From: Deltaproteobacteria bacterium
GTDB lineage: Bacteria > UBA10199 > JADGCS01
Assembly: GCA_015228875.1 (NCBI GenBank)
Contig: JADGCS010000047.1
Span: 1 to 33,301 of the forward strand
Length of the DNA stretch: 33,301 nt
Direction: 5' to 3'
The position numbers and the translations under genes are program-made. Each line of letters opens with the position of its first letter. Positions within the stretch are counted from its first letter, which is position 1. Below the pieces are notes generated by a model. It was not told the DNA's origin and made no database searches. It was given only the letters and a program-made list of their open reading frames with translations. This document shows positions 24,570 to 31,721 of this stretch, piece after piece.

Positions 24570-25855
24570 TCAACTTTAAAAACGGGCTTTGTACTTTTAA
24601 TGTTTCCGAAATGCCCGAAGGTCTCATGACCGTCATCCTGGTTGTTTTTGTTTTTTTTACAACGACGTTTATCTACAACGAAACCACACAACCACGCTAC
24701 AGGGGCACCTCTATCATACAAATCAACACTGACGATACAGCGCTTCCTCGCAGATACATCAAAGATGACCGTAACATGCTGCAGGCAAGGCTGGGCAGGC
24801 TCTCGGAGCACATGCTGTCCAAAGACACGCTCGAAGAACTCGCAAAAGACCAAACCCTCCATGCCATTGTGCAAAGAGAGATATACCGGCAGACCCCTGT
24901 CCCGTTCTGGCGCTCCCTGTTTAGCAACGCCAACGAAGCACTCAGTCATCCACAAGGCCCACAAGAAATAAACAGTTATCTCTATAAACGCATCCAGACA
25001 TCACTCAATATCAATGTCGATCCCGATGCAAACAACATGGTCATCAGTGTCACAGATCGCAACCCCCAGTTTGTTGCCGCCGTTGCAGACCTGTTGCCCA
25101 AGGTTGCAGACAATGGTCACGCAGCCAATGATGGTCTGCACAAAAAAATCAGGGAAATCAACCTTGAGATTGCCCAATCTGTAGACAACATCAAAGTCGC
25201 AGACAACAAGTTGGACACAACATCACTTGATACAGAAACCTCTCTTTTAAAAGACAAGATCAAGGCGCTCACACAAAGACAGGCGCTTGTCCTAAATAAA
25301 ATATCAGCTGTCATTGACTTTACCTCAAAAAAAGGCGCTGCCCCCCTGCCTGAGCCCCTTAAAAAAACAGAAATCGCACAGACGCACAAAGACCTTATCG
25401 AAAAAGAAATCGCACTGATGGCCTTAAAGAAAAAATCACTTGATCCGGCAGAAATGAATGGCGCACTTTTTCTTGCGCAGGCAAAGTTTGCGACGCTACT
25501 TGAAACAACAAAACTCTCCCTCGAAAAGGAACTTAAAGACCTGCAGGACGCAGAGCAAAAACTCACCGCTTTGCTTGATAAGGAAAATCAAAAGACCAAA
25601 AACAAAATTGTTGCGGATGAATCACAGGCCGAAATTTTTCAAAAAATTCTCAAACAAAAAACCCTGGACCGATTTTATGCAAACGAAACCATCTCGGTCA
25701 AACAGGCAGCACTCCTGCCCCTTGCCCCCTGCTCTCCTCATAAAACACGCAATATCCTGTCTGCAATCCTTGGCGGTCTTGTCGTTGGCGTCGTGATTGT
25801 GATTGTCCAAAAATGGGTGATGTCAAGGCAGAGAGGGATGTTTGTTTTTAAATAA
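24566..25855 (+). CDS. Wzz-like polysaccharide co-polymerase / chain-length determinant family protein
   Basis: The 429-aa protein has a membrane segment near residues 20-40 (GLMTVILVVFVFFTTTFIYNE), a large periplasmic part rich in predicted coiled coil (KIREINLEIAQSVDNI..., LEKELKDLQDAEQKL) and a second membrane segment near 395-418 (ILGGLVVGVVIVIVQ). Two terminal helices around a helical periplasmic domain are the hallmark of Wzz/PCP proteins, which set O-antigen or exopolysaccharide length. There is no C-terminal kinase domain. It is translationally coupled to grpE by ATGA. The glycan genes at 1.7-7.3 kb are not adjacent, so a functional link to them is only possible. Confidence 0.78.
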   Translation: MINFKNGLCTFNVSEMPEGLMTVILVVFVFFTTTFIYNETTQPRYRGTSIIQINTDDTALPRRYIKDDRNMLQARLGRLSEHMLSKDTLEELAKDQTLHAIVQREIYRQTPVPFWRSLFSNANEALSHPQGPQEINSYLYKRIQTSLNINVDPDANNMVISVTDRNPQFVAAVADLLPKVADNGHAANDGLHKKIREINLEIAQSVDNIKVADNKLDTTSLDTETSLLKDKIKALTQRQALVLNKISAVIDFTSKKGAAPLPEPLKKTEIAQTHKDLIEKEIALMALKKKSLDPAEMNGALFLAQAKFATLLETTKLSLEKELKDLQDAEQKLTALLDKENQKTKNKIVADESQAEIFQKILKQKTLDRFYANETISVKQAALLPLAPCSPHKTRNILSAILGGLVVGVVIVIVQKWVMSRQRGMFVFK

Positions 25856-25889
25856 AATCCCGCTTTGGTTGTTTGGGTTTGTGTATGAG

Positions 25890-26945
25890 TTATCCCCACA
25901 ACCCCTCAGAGGCGCCTAAAATCATCGCCTCGGTTTCCCCCCATCCCAGGCACTTATCGGTCACAGAGACACCGTATTTTAATTTTTGCAGGGTATCGCC
26001 AGGCCTCTGGCTGCCGGCAAAGAGGTTGCTCTCGATCATAAAACCGGCAATTGTTTTGTTGCCGGTTTTAATCTGCGCGATGCAGTCATCAAGCACCGCA
26101 GGCTGGTTCACGGGGTCTTTGTTCGAATTGGCATGCGAACAGTCGATCACTATTTTTGAACGCAGTCCTCTTTTAAAAAGTTCCTGCTCGCAGGCGCGCA
26201 CACTCGCTGCATCGTAGTTGGGCCCATGACTGCCCCCCCTTAAAACAACGTGCGCATAGTGGTGTCCCCGTGTGGTAAACCTGCTCACAACACCATCGCT
26301 GTCGATCCCCAGAAAATGGTGTTTGCGGCTCACAGACTGCAAGGCATCAACAGCAACCCCCATACTGCCGTCCGTCCCGTTTTTAAACCCGACCGGCATC
26401 GAAAGACCGCTCGCTATCTCCCTGTGTGTCTGCGACTCTGCGGTGCGCGCACCAATGGCCGCCCATGTGACAAGCTCCGAAAGATACTGCGGTGTCACGG
26501 GATCAAGGGCCTCTGTGCCGGCGCCAAGGCCCATTTCGTTGATAGCAATCAGGAGCTGCCTTGCTTTTTTGATCCCTTCTTCTATCTCAAAAGAATCATC
26601 CATTCTGGGGTCGTTGATAAATCCCTTCCAGCCGACTGTTGTGCGCGGTTTTTCAAAATAGACCCGCATGATGATCAATAATTTTTTTGATACCCTGCGC
26701 GAAAGACCTTTAAGTTTTTCTGCGTACTCCAGCGCGGCGTCTACATCGTGAATCGAACACGGACCAACTATAAAAAAAAGACGGTCATCCCTGTCGTCCA
26801 GAATATTTTGCAGGGCCTGTCTGTTAACAATAACATTGTGCAGGGCCTTCTCTGTCACGGGGATGAGTGTATTGACCTCGGCCGGCGTGATGAGCTTGAC
26901 ATGTTTTTCGATGTTGATGTTGAGCAGTTTTTTTAAATCATCCAT
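25890..26945 (-). CDS. aroF/G/H: 3-deoxy-7-phosphoheptulonate (DAHP) synthase, class I AroF/G/H type
   Basis: The enzyme joins PEP and erythrose-4-phosphate in the first step of aromatic amino-acid synthesis. GPCSIHD (61-67), MRVYFEKPRTTVGWKG, GARTAESQTHRE, PVGFKNGTDG and DCSHANSNK are the class I-alpha signature motifs. The length of about 351 aa matches E. coli AroF/G/H. The frame also has a GTG at 26963 with GAGG immediately before it; I prefer the ATG at 26945 by family length, with modest certainty. Which isoenzyme (Phe-, Tyr- or Trp-sensitive) cannot be read directly. The gene stands alone, convergent with the Wzz-like gene. Confidence 0.94.
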   Translation of the reverse strand: MDDLKKLLNINIEKHVKLITPAEVNTLIPVTEKALHNVIVNRQALQNILDDRDDRLFFIVGPCSIHDVDAALEYAEKLKGLSRRVSKKLLIIMRVYFEKPRTTVGWKGFINDPRMDDSFEIEEGIKKARQLLIAINEMGLGAGTEALDPVTPQYLSELVTWAAIGARTAESQTHREIASGLSMPVGFKNGTDGSMGVAVDALQSVSRKHHFLGIDSDGVVSRFTTRGHHYAHVVLRGGSHGPNYDAASVRACEQELFKRGLRSKIVIDCSHANSNKDPVNQPAVLDDCIAQIKTGNKTIAGFMIESNLFAGSQRPGDTLQKLKYGVSVTDKCLGWGETEAMILGASEGLWG

Positions 26946-27221
26946 GATGACTTTATGCTTCACCCTCTTTGTTTTATCAAATATTAACGCCGCTGTTATT
27001 TTTTATAGAAACAATTTTATGCGCATTAAGAGCATGTTGCGCTTGACCTTACCCCCCCTTCTGTGTCATTACGCGTCAATCAAAACAATTTGCCCTGACT
27101 CGGCGCCCAACGGAATTACACCCTTGAAGACACCTGTGCAGTTGCCTTGCCCAAACAGATTCCCTTGCATGCGCCGTTACAGCTTCGAAAATGTTCACCG
27201 AAAAAAAGGGCATGATAAAAC

Positions 27222-27581
27222 ATGAAAAAAAAATTCCTAGTATGTCTGGGACTGGGGCTTTTGTTTTGCTCCCCGGTTTTTGCGACAGACCTCAACTCCC
27301 CGACTCCTGCCCCCTCAGAGTACCTCTTTGAGGACTTTAATGCACTCACGGCGCCCGAGGTCCCATCAACAGAAGAATTCTGCATCAATGTCCGCGACTC
27401 TCAATGCCGACCGGTCAAATACTGCTGCCCCAGGGGCGGCGGGGGGCTGTGCTCCATCATTATCCCCTACATCGAATGCGATAAAAACTCACCGGGCAAG
27501 GCTGCATATTCATCGACCATCAAAAAAGAATCTGACAGGCCAAGACACAATCAAAATAAGAGAGCGCGCACAAATTCGTAA
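27222..27581 (+). CDS. Small secreted Cys-containing protein
   Basis: The 119-aa product has a classical signal peptide, MKKKFLVCLGLGLLFCSPVFA, with likely cleavage after AxxA-like VFA. A Pro/Thr-rich segment follows, then a cluster of six Cys around CINVRDSQCRPVKYCCPRGGGG and CSIIIPYIEC, which may form disulfides in the periplasm. The tail is basic. I recognise no family. An AAAGGG sequence lies 12-17 nt upstream, a somewhat long spacing. The clear signal peptide supports it as a real gene. Confidence 0.62.
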   Translation: MKKKFLVCLGLGLLFCSPVFATDLNSPTPAPSEYLFEDFNALTAPEVPSTEEFCINVRDSQCRPVKYCCPRGGGGLCSIIIPYIECDKNSPGKAAYSSTIKKESDRPRHNQNKRARTNS

Positions 27582-27698
27582 ATAAAATAAAAGTCTCCCA
27601 AATGCCGCAGGACGCACCGGGTCACCCTTGAAATTTCTGGTGCGAGGACCCAGGTTTGGTGTGGATGCGACAAGCTAAGAAAATAACCCAGAGTGACC

Positions 27699-29066
27699 CT
27701 ATTCACTATCTGAATAGGACGGTATGTAGTTTTCTGGATCAGGTTCTGAGATAAAATCTGAACTCTCCTCGCCAAACATAGACGTCATTTTGCTTTCAAA
27801 GGTCTGTTCTATCTCGGAGGGTATGTCGAACGGAAATTCGGTATTCCGCGGGAAAGACGTTTCTAAAAATGTGCAGTTTGTGTCCTCCACGGCCTGCAAT
27901 TGATCATCCTCGGTATTTCCAAGGCAGAAGGTGTCATTATAATCGCCAGAAATATTATTGTAGTTGTAGACATGAAACAACATGTATGCCTCTTCTTCTT
28001 CCGTGTAACCCTGTCGTCCCGTTGCACGGGTTTGATTTTGTGGATACAAAGCCGTTTCGCCATCAATCTCCCTCTCTGAGAGCAAGGACCCGCCGTAGGA
28101 CACAGAAAAATCACCCTGAGCAAAGCTGATATTGTCTGCGGAATCGAAGTTGGCACTCCCTGTGATCCTGTACCGGTTGACAAGCGCACCAAGGGAATCA
28201 TCTGTATACCAGATCTCGTCATCGCCATTGTATAGGATTGAAAAAACCGACTGAAGATCAAGGTAGACCGCTGTGTCGGACCCCGCTTGTGCCTCGGCGT
28301 ACACAACCATTGTGATTTTCACCCCACTGGTCAAGGTCCCCCGAGAAGGTGTGTACATGCCGGTGATATCCTCATATTTATCCTTCATTTCCACGTATCT
28401 GAAAATATTATTTGCATCCAGACCATAGAGGATTATTCTCTCGCCATATCCGGAGCCTTCATCGTAGGAAAAAGTGCTTGCCCTTACGCAATCGTAATAA
28501 CGATCCCCCTCGCTGCCGTTTAAGACACTGCCGTAAAGCGGGATTGCTACCGTGTCACCCAGATTGACGGTTGTTGACGTTGCCGCAACCTCTCCCGGTA
28601 ACAGCCCCCCATTGTCGGAGCAGTCCATTTCGGGATCAGCGATAAAAAGCAAATCTATCATCTCTGTTGTAGAACCTGTTTGGTATCTTAAATTATTCAG
28701 GTTGCCGCTCTCATAGGGTCCCAAGATATCAGTCACAACGCTGTTTTTGTCCCCTGTGAGGTAATCAAGCCATGAATCCACATCGGAGTAGGTGAGATAC
28801 AACTGCCCGTTGACTGAATTATTTTCTGCCGAGTCAATGGAGGGGATCAGAGCGTCTCCCATTGCCTCGATCCTTGGACTAAGCTTGGCGATAGTCGGGG
28901 GGATTGCTAATGGCTCTGGATTGGAGCTTTCCAGCTCTGTATCGGCCCCTGTATCTGTGCTCAGGAGCGAACCAGAACAACCCGTAAGTGTAAGCGATGC
29001 CGCGGCAAACACCCCAAGAAACACAAACCCGAAAAAAGACCACGGTCTAAGATAGTGTGTTTTCAT
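27699..29066 (-). CDS. Large lineage-specific lipoprotein, paralogue B
   Basis: The 455-aa protein has a signal peptide with lipobox LTGC and lipidated Cys30, the same position as in paralogue A at 208-1602. The mature parts align along their length: PLAIPPTIAKLSP near residue 50, GDRYYDCV, ANNIFR, VVYAE, RYRITGSA, QGDFSV, ATGRQGY and FPF near the end. Paired Cys residues in the middle and near the C-terminus are partly shared. It is acidic and predicted to be outside the cytoplasm. The family is unknown to me. A perfect 8-bp inverted repeat (27698-27705 with 27711-27718) overlaps its stop codon but has no T-run. Confidence 0.85.
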   Translation of the reverse strand: MKTHYLRPWSFFGFVFLGVFAAASLTLTGCSGSLLSTDTGADTELESSNPEPLAIPPTIAKLSPRIEAMGDALIPSIDSAENNSVNGQLYLTYSDVDSWLDYLTGDKNSVVTDILGPYESGNLNNLRYQTGSTTEMIDLLFIADPEMDCSDNGGLLPGEVAATSTTVNLGDTVAIPLYGSVLNGSEGDRYYDCVRASTFSYDEGSGYGERIILYGLDANNIFRYVEMKDKYEDITGMYTPSRGTLTSGVKITMVVYAEAQAGSDTAVYLDLQSVFSILYNGDDEIWYTDDSLGALVNRYRITGSANFDSADNISFAQGDFSVSYGGSLLSEREIDGETALYPQNQTRATGRQGYTEEEEAYMLFHVYNYNNISGDYNDTFCLGNTEDDQLQAVEDTNCTFLETSFPRNTEFPFDIPSEIEQTFESKMTSMFGEESSDFISEPDPENYIPSYSDSE

Positions 29067-29173
29067 ATTGATCCCCCAAATAAATCAAACACCAGTATAG
29101 GATATTTTTTGTTTTGTAGATAGTACAAACTTTGGCACGTTTTTTTTTTGTTATTTGGGGGGAAGGTCATGAT

Positions 29174-29490
29174 TTCTATGCCCCGGAGATGACAAACAAA
29201 ACACCATCGATTTAACATCTCTAAACTTTGGTATACATGCGCAACACGTCTGTTGAAATCATTGTTAAAAAAAAGCATCCCAACCCCCCGCATCGACGCA
29301 ACAAGTAAAATTTTAGTCGCACGTTTTGCGCAGGTTTTCGTCGTCTTGTCACAAGATCGTCTGGGGCTCTTAACAGATGAATCTCCGCCATGCTCCCTTC
29401 TCCCGATTTCGAACCCATGTTCTGTCATTGCGAGGAGCGTAAGCTCCGCGGCAATCTATATGATTCAATTGTTTTAGGGCAGTCAGCCCG
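29174..29490. repeat. Long direct repeat, left copy (no palindromic element inside)
   Basis: This stretch of about 317 bp is repeated at 31203-31609 with high identity and few small differences, in the same orientation. It lacks the 93-bp element present in the right copy: here the site reads AAGTAAAATTTTAG (29304-29316). Its right end holds a palindrome ATTGCGAGGAGC-GTAA-GCTCCGCGGCAAT (29428-29456), resembling the GTCATTGCGAGGAGC-type repeats scattered in many bacterial genomes. Open frames inside it are short and I consider them non-coding. This repeat explains most of the gene-free gap 29067-29578. Confidence 0.9.
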
Positions 29491-29578
29491 CCGGTACATT
29501 TCCCCGACCCATTGCAAAACTGATTGACCGGGACACCGTCTTGGGATTTTTTGGGACTTTACCACCTCGTATGCCCAC

Positions 29579-29806
29579 TCAGGCCGGAGAAGATGCAACC
29601 CATTTAAGGGATGGCCGGACACGGCGCCTCACACAATCGAGAAGATACAGGTCAATGAGTTTTTGATAGGGAATATTGGTCTTGGCAGCGATCTCTTTGA
29701 AGTAATCAATCACTTCGGGGCTCAGGTTGATTCCGATGGCCTTTTTTTTGTTCACGTATGGGTTTTTAATTTCTTTCATCTTCGAAAAATCATATTCTTT
29801 CTTCAT
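29579..29806 (-). CDS. CopG/BrnA-type antitoxin (orphan)
   Basis: The 75-aa protein begins MKKEYDFSKMKEIKNPY and contains GINLSPEVIDYFKEIAAKT and PYQKLIDLYLLDC, the ribbon-helix-helix pattern of CopG/BrnA-like antitoxins that bind their own promoter and a BrnT-like toxin. No toxin gene is next to it: upstream is the ATPase gene, 64 bp away. AAAGGAAA upstream serves as ribosome-binding site. The C-terminus (RPSLKWVASSPA) seems replaced by unrelated sequence near the left direct repeat. It may be the surviving part of a toxin-antitoxin pair or a regulator of the ATPase module. Confidence 0.75.
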   Translation of the reverse strand: MKKEYDFSKMKEIKNPYVNKKKAIGINLSPEVIDYFKEIAAKTNIPYQKLIDLYLLDCVRRRVRPSLKWVASSPA

Positions 29807-29870
29807 AAAATTTTCTTTCCTTTCTGGTGGCCTTGATAAAAATTTTTGTGCTGAACAAGATTTTCGAAGT

Positions 29871-31046
29871 TCATAAAGGCATGACTCGTTTCATGTACCC
29901 TTCAAAGAGGGGGACTGTAAATTTGTTGTCACCATGTGAGGGACTGAAGATCATGCCTTTTTTAATCAGGTTGGCGCGCACGGGGGCAACGGATTGGACA
30001 TCTTTTTTTAAAAGCTGGGCGATGTCACCGGATCGACAGGGCCCGTCTTTTAACTCCGCCATCGCGCGCAGGTACTTTTTTTCTGTGGGTGTCAGGCGAT
30101 CAAATCTCACGCGAAAAAAACCGGTATCGAGTTCGGCAATGGCCACGTCGGTTGCGAGTTTTACATCGTGAAGAGTGATGGGCGATTTAACAGCAGAATT
30201 CCAGCTGTGCTTGCCCCATTCCTGCAGGTAATAAGGATAACAGTGTGTCTGTTTTAAAATTTCGTCTATCGCCTTGCGTTCATAGTGAATGGACAGGTGT
30301 TGTGCTGGGATCTCCAACGCCCTGCAGGCCGCGTCTTTGCTTAAAGGGCCAATATCTGGATATTCAAACAAGCGTTCGGCATAGGACTTTGCGCGCCCCG
30401 CCTGTCCCACCAGTTGGGGCAGACCGGCACCAATTAAGGTGACCGGCAGTTGTCTTTGACTGCACTTGTGTAGGGCCATGATGAGTGCGGCAAATTGTTC
30501 TTCTGGAATGTACTGAATTTCGTCGACGCACAGGACAAGCACGGTTTTTCTTTGGCGGGCCAGTTGTCCCACTTCGGTGAACAGCGAGACAAGGTCATTT
30601 TCGAGGTCGCCAGAATCTGCCACCCCCGGTTCATTTCCGAGATCGACGCCAAACTCTATATCGCTGTATTTGAGCTTCATGGCCCACACAAAACTGCCCA
30701 GTGCCCGCAAAACCTTCTTTCCTGCGGCACCCGCGGCAGCAAGTCTGTCAAGTTTTAACAGGGCGATTCTCAGATCGGGAATAAGCAAGGCCGGCAAAGA
30801 ACGTTTTTCTGGTGTTTCGATCGACACGACAACCAGACCCTCTGCTTCTGCATCCAGTGCGATGCGGGTCAAAAGAACAGTTTTTCCCACACCACGCAGG
30901 CCAACAAATATAAGCCCCCGAGACGAGAGTCCGTTGCGGTAACGGTGCAGGGAAATCGATGTTTTTTCTATCAGTTCGTCCCTGCCTGCAAGCTTTGGCG
31001 GGATAGTACCTGCCCCGGGGGCATAAGGATTTATACGTGGGTCCAT
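29871..31046 (-). CDS. AAA ATPase (ORC/CDC6-like accessory family) with C-terminal winged helix
   Basis: The 391-aa protein starts MDPRINPYAPGAGTIPPKLAGRDE, the typical opening of a widespread accessory ATPase family. It has Walker A GLRGVGKT (49-56) and Walker B VLVLCVDEIQ (168-177); the C-terminal part (TPTEKKYLRAMAELKDGPCRSGDIAQLL) looks like a winged-helix DNA-binding domain. It is unrelated in detail to the ATPase at 9525-10925. It is followed by an orphan antitoxin on the same strand, and the pair lies between two long direct repeats. The sequence upstream of its ATG is a palindromic element starting 6 bp away, so no native Shine-Dalgarno is present. Confidence 0.87.
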   Translation of the reverse strand: MDPRINPYAPGAGTIPPKLAGRDELIEKTSISLHRYRNGLSSRGLIFVGLRGVGKTVLLTRIALDAEAEGLVVVSIETPEKRSLPALLIPDLRIALLKLDRLAAAGAAGKKVLRALGSFVWAMKLKYSDIEFGVDLGNEPGVADSGDLENDLVSLFTEVGQLARQRKTVLVLCVDEIQYIPEEQFAALIMALHKCSQRQLPVTLIGAGLPQLVGQAGRAKSYAERLFEYPDIGPLSKDAACRALEIPAQHLSIHYERKAIDEILKQTHCYPYYLQEWGKHSWNSAVKSPITLHDVKLATDVAIAELDTGFFRVRFDRLTPTEKKYLRAMAELKDGPCRSGDIAQLLKKDVQSVAPVRANLIKKGMIFSPSHGDNKFTVPLFEGYMKRVMPL

Positions 31047-31051
31047 AAGAG

Positions 31052-31144
31052 CAAGTTACCAACTTGACTTTGACGCGATTGAATTCCTTCATTTTGCGAG
31101 GAATGCACCCGCGCTCTGTCGACTTTGAAATTCCTATACATAAA
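31052..31144 (+). repeat. Palindromic element, copy E (abuts the ATPase start codon)
   Basis: This is a full-length copy from CAAGTTACCAACTTG to the AT-rich end. The hairpin arms ATTCCTTC/GAGGAAT and CGCG/CGCG are present, with GACTTTGA on both sides. Its left end is 5 bp from the ATG of the minus-strand ATPase gene. Confidence 0.95.
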
Positions 31145-31145
31145 T

Positions 31146-31200
31146 ATAATAAAGTTAGTATGGTTTATTAAAAAACACTAAACCAAGGTAACTTTGTTAT
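31146..31200. promoter_or_regulatory. Extended inverted repeat upstream of the ATPase module
   Basis: AAAGTTA-gta-TGGTTTA (31151-31167) pairs with TAAACCA-agg-TAACTTT (31179-31195) around an 11-nt A-rich loop. The pairing continues outward as ATAAT/GTTAT with one mismatch, giving arms of about 22 nt. It lies between element E and the right direct repeat and could be an operator, a hairpin terminator-like structure or another small mobile palindrome. Confidence 0.6.
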
Positions 31201-31202
31201 AC

Positions 31203-31609
31203 TTCTATGCCCCCGGTGCAGGCAAGCAAAAACACCATCGATTTAACATCTCTAAACTTTGGTATACATGCGCAACACATCCGTTAAAATAATTGTTTAA
31301 AAAAAACATCCCAACCCCCGCATCGACGCAACAAGTACAAGTTACTAACTTGACTTTGACGCGGTTGAGTTTCCTCGTCATGCGAGGTGCGCACCCGCGC
31401 TCTGTCAACTTTGAAATTCCTATACATAAATTTAGTCGCACGTTTTGCGCAGGTTTTCGTCGTCTTGTCACAAGATCGTCTGGGGCTCTTAACAGATGAA
31501 TCTCCGCCATGCCCCCTTCTCCCAATTTCGAACACATGTTCTGTCATTGCGAGGAGCACGGCGACGCGGCAATCCATATGATTCAATTGTTTTAGGGAGG
31601 TCAGCCCGC
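31203..31609. repeat. Long direct repeat, right copy (interrupted by the palindromic element)
   Basis: This copy matches 29174-29490 in the same orientation, but contains an extra 93 bp at 31338-31430, which is a palindromic element. The ATTGCGAGGAGC...GCGGCAAT palindrome near its end (31548-31575) is more degenerate here. The two copies bracket the ATPase-antitoxin module of about 2 kb. Confidence 0.9.
31338..31430 (+). repeat. Palindromic element, copy F (filled site inside the long repeat)
   Basis: Comparison with the left long repeat defines the ends: the sequence is shared up to CAACAAGTA (31337; 29307) and again from TTTAGTCGCAC (31431; 29312). Between them 93 bp of element replace 4 nt of the empty site. 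The hairpin arms are slightly altered (TTTCCTC with GAGGTGC), but the family is unmistakable. Confidence 0.95.
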
Positions 31610-31659
31610 AAGAACCCCAATAAATGGATTTATCCGTCATATGTTTTAATAAATTTACG

Positions 31660-31705
31660 ATGTTGGCAGTCGCATGTTTTAAACAGGTCTTCGTCGTTGA
31701 GGCAC
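31660..31705. repeat. Diverged partial third copy of the long repeat
   Basis: AGTCGCATGTTTTAAACAGG and CTTCGTCGTTGAGGCACAA resemble the AGTCGCACGTTTTGCGCAGG and TTCGTCGTCTTGTCACAA segment of both long repeats (29315 and 31434). The match is short and imperfect. It ends just before the metallo-hydrolase gene. Confidence 0.45.
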
Positions 31706-31721
31706 AAACCCGGTCGATGCC

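Noticed and set aside
27698-27718. Inverted repeat CCTATTCA/TGAATAGG at the end of lipoprotein B as an intrinsic terminator
   Set aside because: The stem is AT-rich and no T-run follows on the transcribed strand, so a terminator call is not supported.
29380-29425. tRNA-like segment (GGTTCGAAATC on the minus strand near a GGAG run)
   Set aside because: Only a T-arm-like string is present; I could not fold an acceptor, D and anticodon arm around it, and the right repeat copy shows the same string without conservation of pairing.
29063-29428. Open frames inside the long direct repeats (about 120 codons)
   Set aside because: They have no start signal, biased composition only from palindromes, and the frame is changed by the element in the right copy; best read as non-coding repeat.
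29174-31609. CRISPR array
   Set aside because: The repeats are long, only two to three copies, and kilobases apart; no short repeat-spacer periodicity or cas gene exists in the window.
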